15,047 nucleotides of DNA, from contig JAQVOT010000008.1 of assembly GCA_028702415.1 (NCBI GenBank), positions 1 through 15,047 on the forward strand, written 5' to 3'. The position numbers and the translations under genes were made by a program. The notes beneath the pieces were generated by a model. The model was given only the letters and a program-made list of their open reading frames with translations, was not told the origin of the DNA and did not search any database. This stretch comes from Eubacteriales bacterium. GTDB lineage: Bacteria > Bacillota > Clostridia > Peptostreptococcales > Anaerovoracaceae. This document shows, in pieces, positions 14,726-15,047 of this stretch (positions within the stretch are counted from its first letter, which is position 1; the number at the start of each line of letters is the position of its first letter).

Positions 14726-15047
14726 GCCATTCCTCATAGTTTTTTTCCAGCTGGGCTCTGCAAGATTCCAGTCTCTCAGCCAGTTCGACCAGCTTCTGAT
14801 GATCTGCCATAACCGCTTTCTGACACATTTTTTCTTCAATTTCCGCTATGTCCGCTTCAAGTCCTGCAATGGACTGTTCCAGCATATCTTTCTTTCGGGC
14901 GGTTCTTCTCTCCCGGGCTTCCTTCTCCTTCTGGAGCTTACGGCGTTCCGAAGCATCCAGTTTCGCAAAATCAGACTCCGCCTCAATATCCTCCCCGCGG
15001 GTCCGGGAAGCTCCCGCACCTAATTCGGCAACATATTGTTTAGGAGG
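14709..15047 (-). CDS. ABC-F family ATPase, C-terminal end (5' part off window)
   Basis: Only the last 112 residues are visible, and the frame is open to the right edge. They are a charged linker (ASERRKLQKEKEARERRTAR) followed by a two-helix coiled coil (MLEQSIAGLEADIAEIEEKM; KLVELAERLESCRAQLEKNY) and end at TGA 14709-14711. A basic linker and a coiled coil of this kind after the second ABC domain are typical of Uup/YkpA-like ABC-F proteins, which act on ribosomes or branched DNA. The ATP-binding domains are not in the window, so the family call rests on this tail alone. This is the only visible gene using TGA as stop. Confidence 0.75.
   Translation of the reverse strand, partial: PPKQYVAELGAGASRTRGEDIEAESDFAKLDASERRKLQKEKEARERRTARKKDMLEQSIAGLEADIAEIEEKMCQKAVMADHQKLVELAERLESCRAQLEKNYEEWLVLQD

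Noticed and set aside
14657..14839. Upstream extension of the acyl carrier protein
   Set aside because: It overlaps the end of the ABC-F gene in another frame, and a clear GGAGG site precedes the internal ATG at 14656 that gives a normal ACP.

Overview
The window looks like a chromosomal segment of a moderate-GC anaerobic member of the Clostridia. The signs are AGGAGG-type ribosome binding sites, sigma-A-like promoters, an HrcA/CIRCE-controlled groES-groEL operon, a clostridial 2[4Fe-4S] ferredoxin, the redox repressor Rex and an Asp23-domain protein. I cannot fix family or genus from sequence alone. Almost all genes are on the minus strand; the exceptions are the XRE repressor and the ferredoxin.

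Left region (1 to about 1815): one end of an integrated mobile element beside the 3' end of guaA. It has a tyrosine integrase that runs off the left edge, a small excisionase-like HTH protein, and a divergent XRE repressor. Between them lie four TAAAC-N6-GTTTA operators arranged over two back-to-back promoters. A perfect 11-bp tandem repeat (TGTTGCCAAAG twice) lies between the repressor terminator and guaA.

Middle region (1813 to 9404): housekeeping and export genes. A GMP synthetase has only the ATP-pyrophosphatase and dimerisation parts, without the glutaminase domain. Next come an EamA/DMT permease, a CopA-type Cu(I) P1B-ATPase, and a TetR-regulated 14-TM MFS exporter with about 350 extra residues of coiled-coil and Gly-Ile repeats between its last two membrane helices.

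Heat-shock and repair region (9522 to 13466): reading right to left, a P-loop/Asp23 fusion protein, an OGG1-type DNA glycosylase, groES and groEL. groEL has one in-frame TGA replacing the conserved glycine of the nucleotide-binding DGTTT motif. The glycosylase gene carries a perfect 33-bp-arm hairpin (REP/MITE-like) inserted in frame, adding about 37 residues.

Right region (13468 to 15047): a ferredoxin gene with a near-consensus promoter, convergent across a shared terminator with rex; rex lies downstream of an acyl carrier protein gene, preceded by the 3' end of an ABC-F ATPase gene. The strongest anomalies are the groEL nonsense codon, the hairpin inside the glycosylase gene, the decorated MFS exporter, the split-type GMP synthetase next to an integrated element, and the P-loop/Asp23 fusion.
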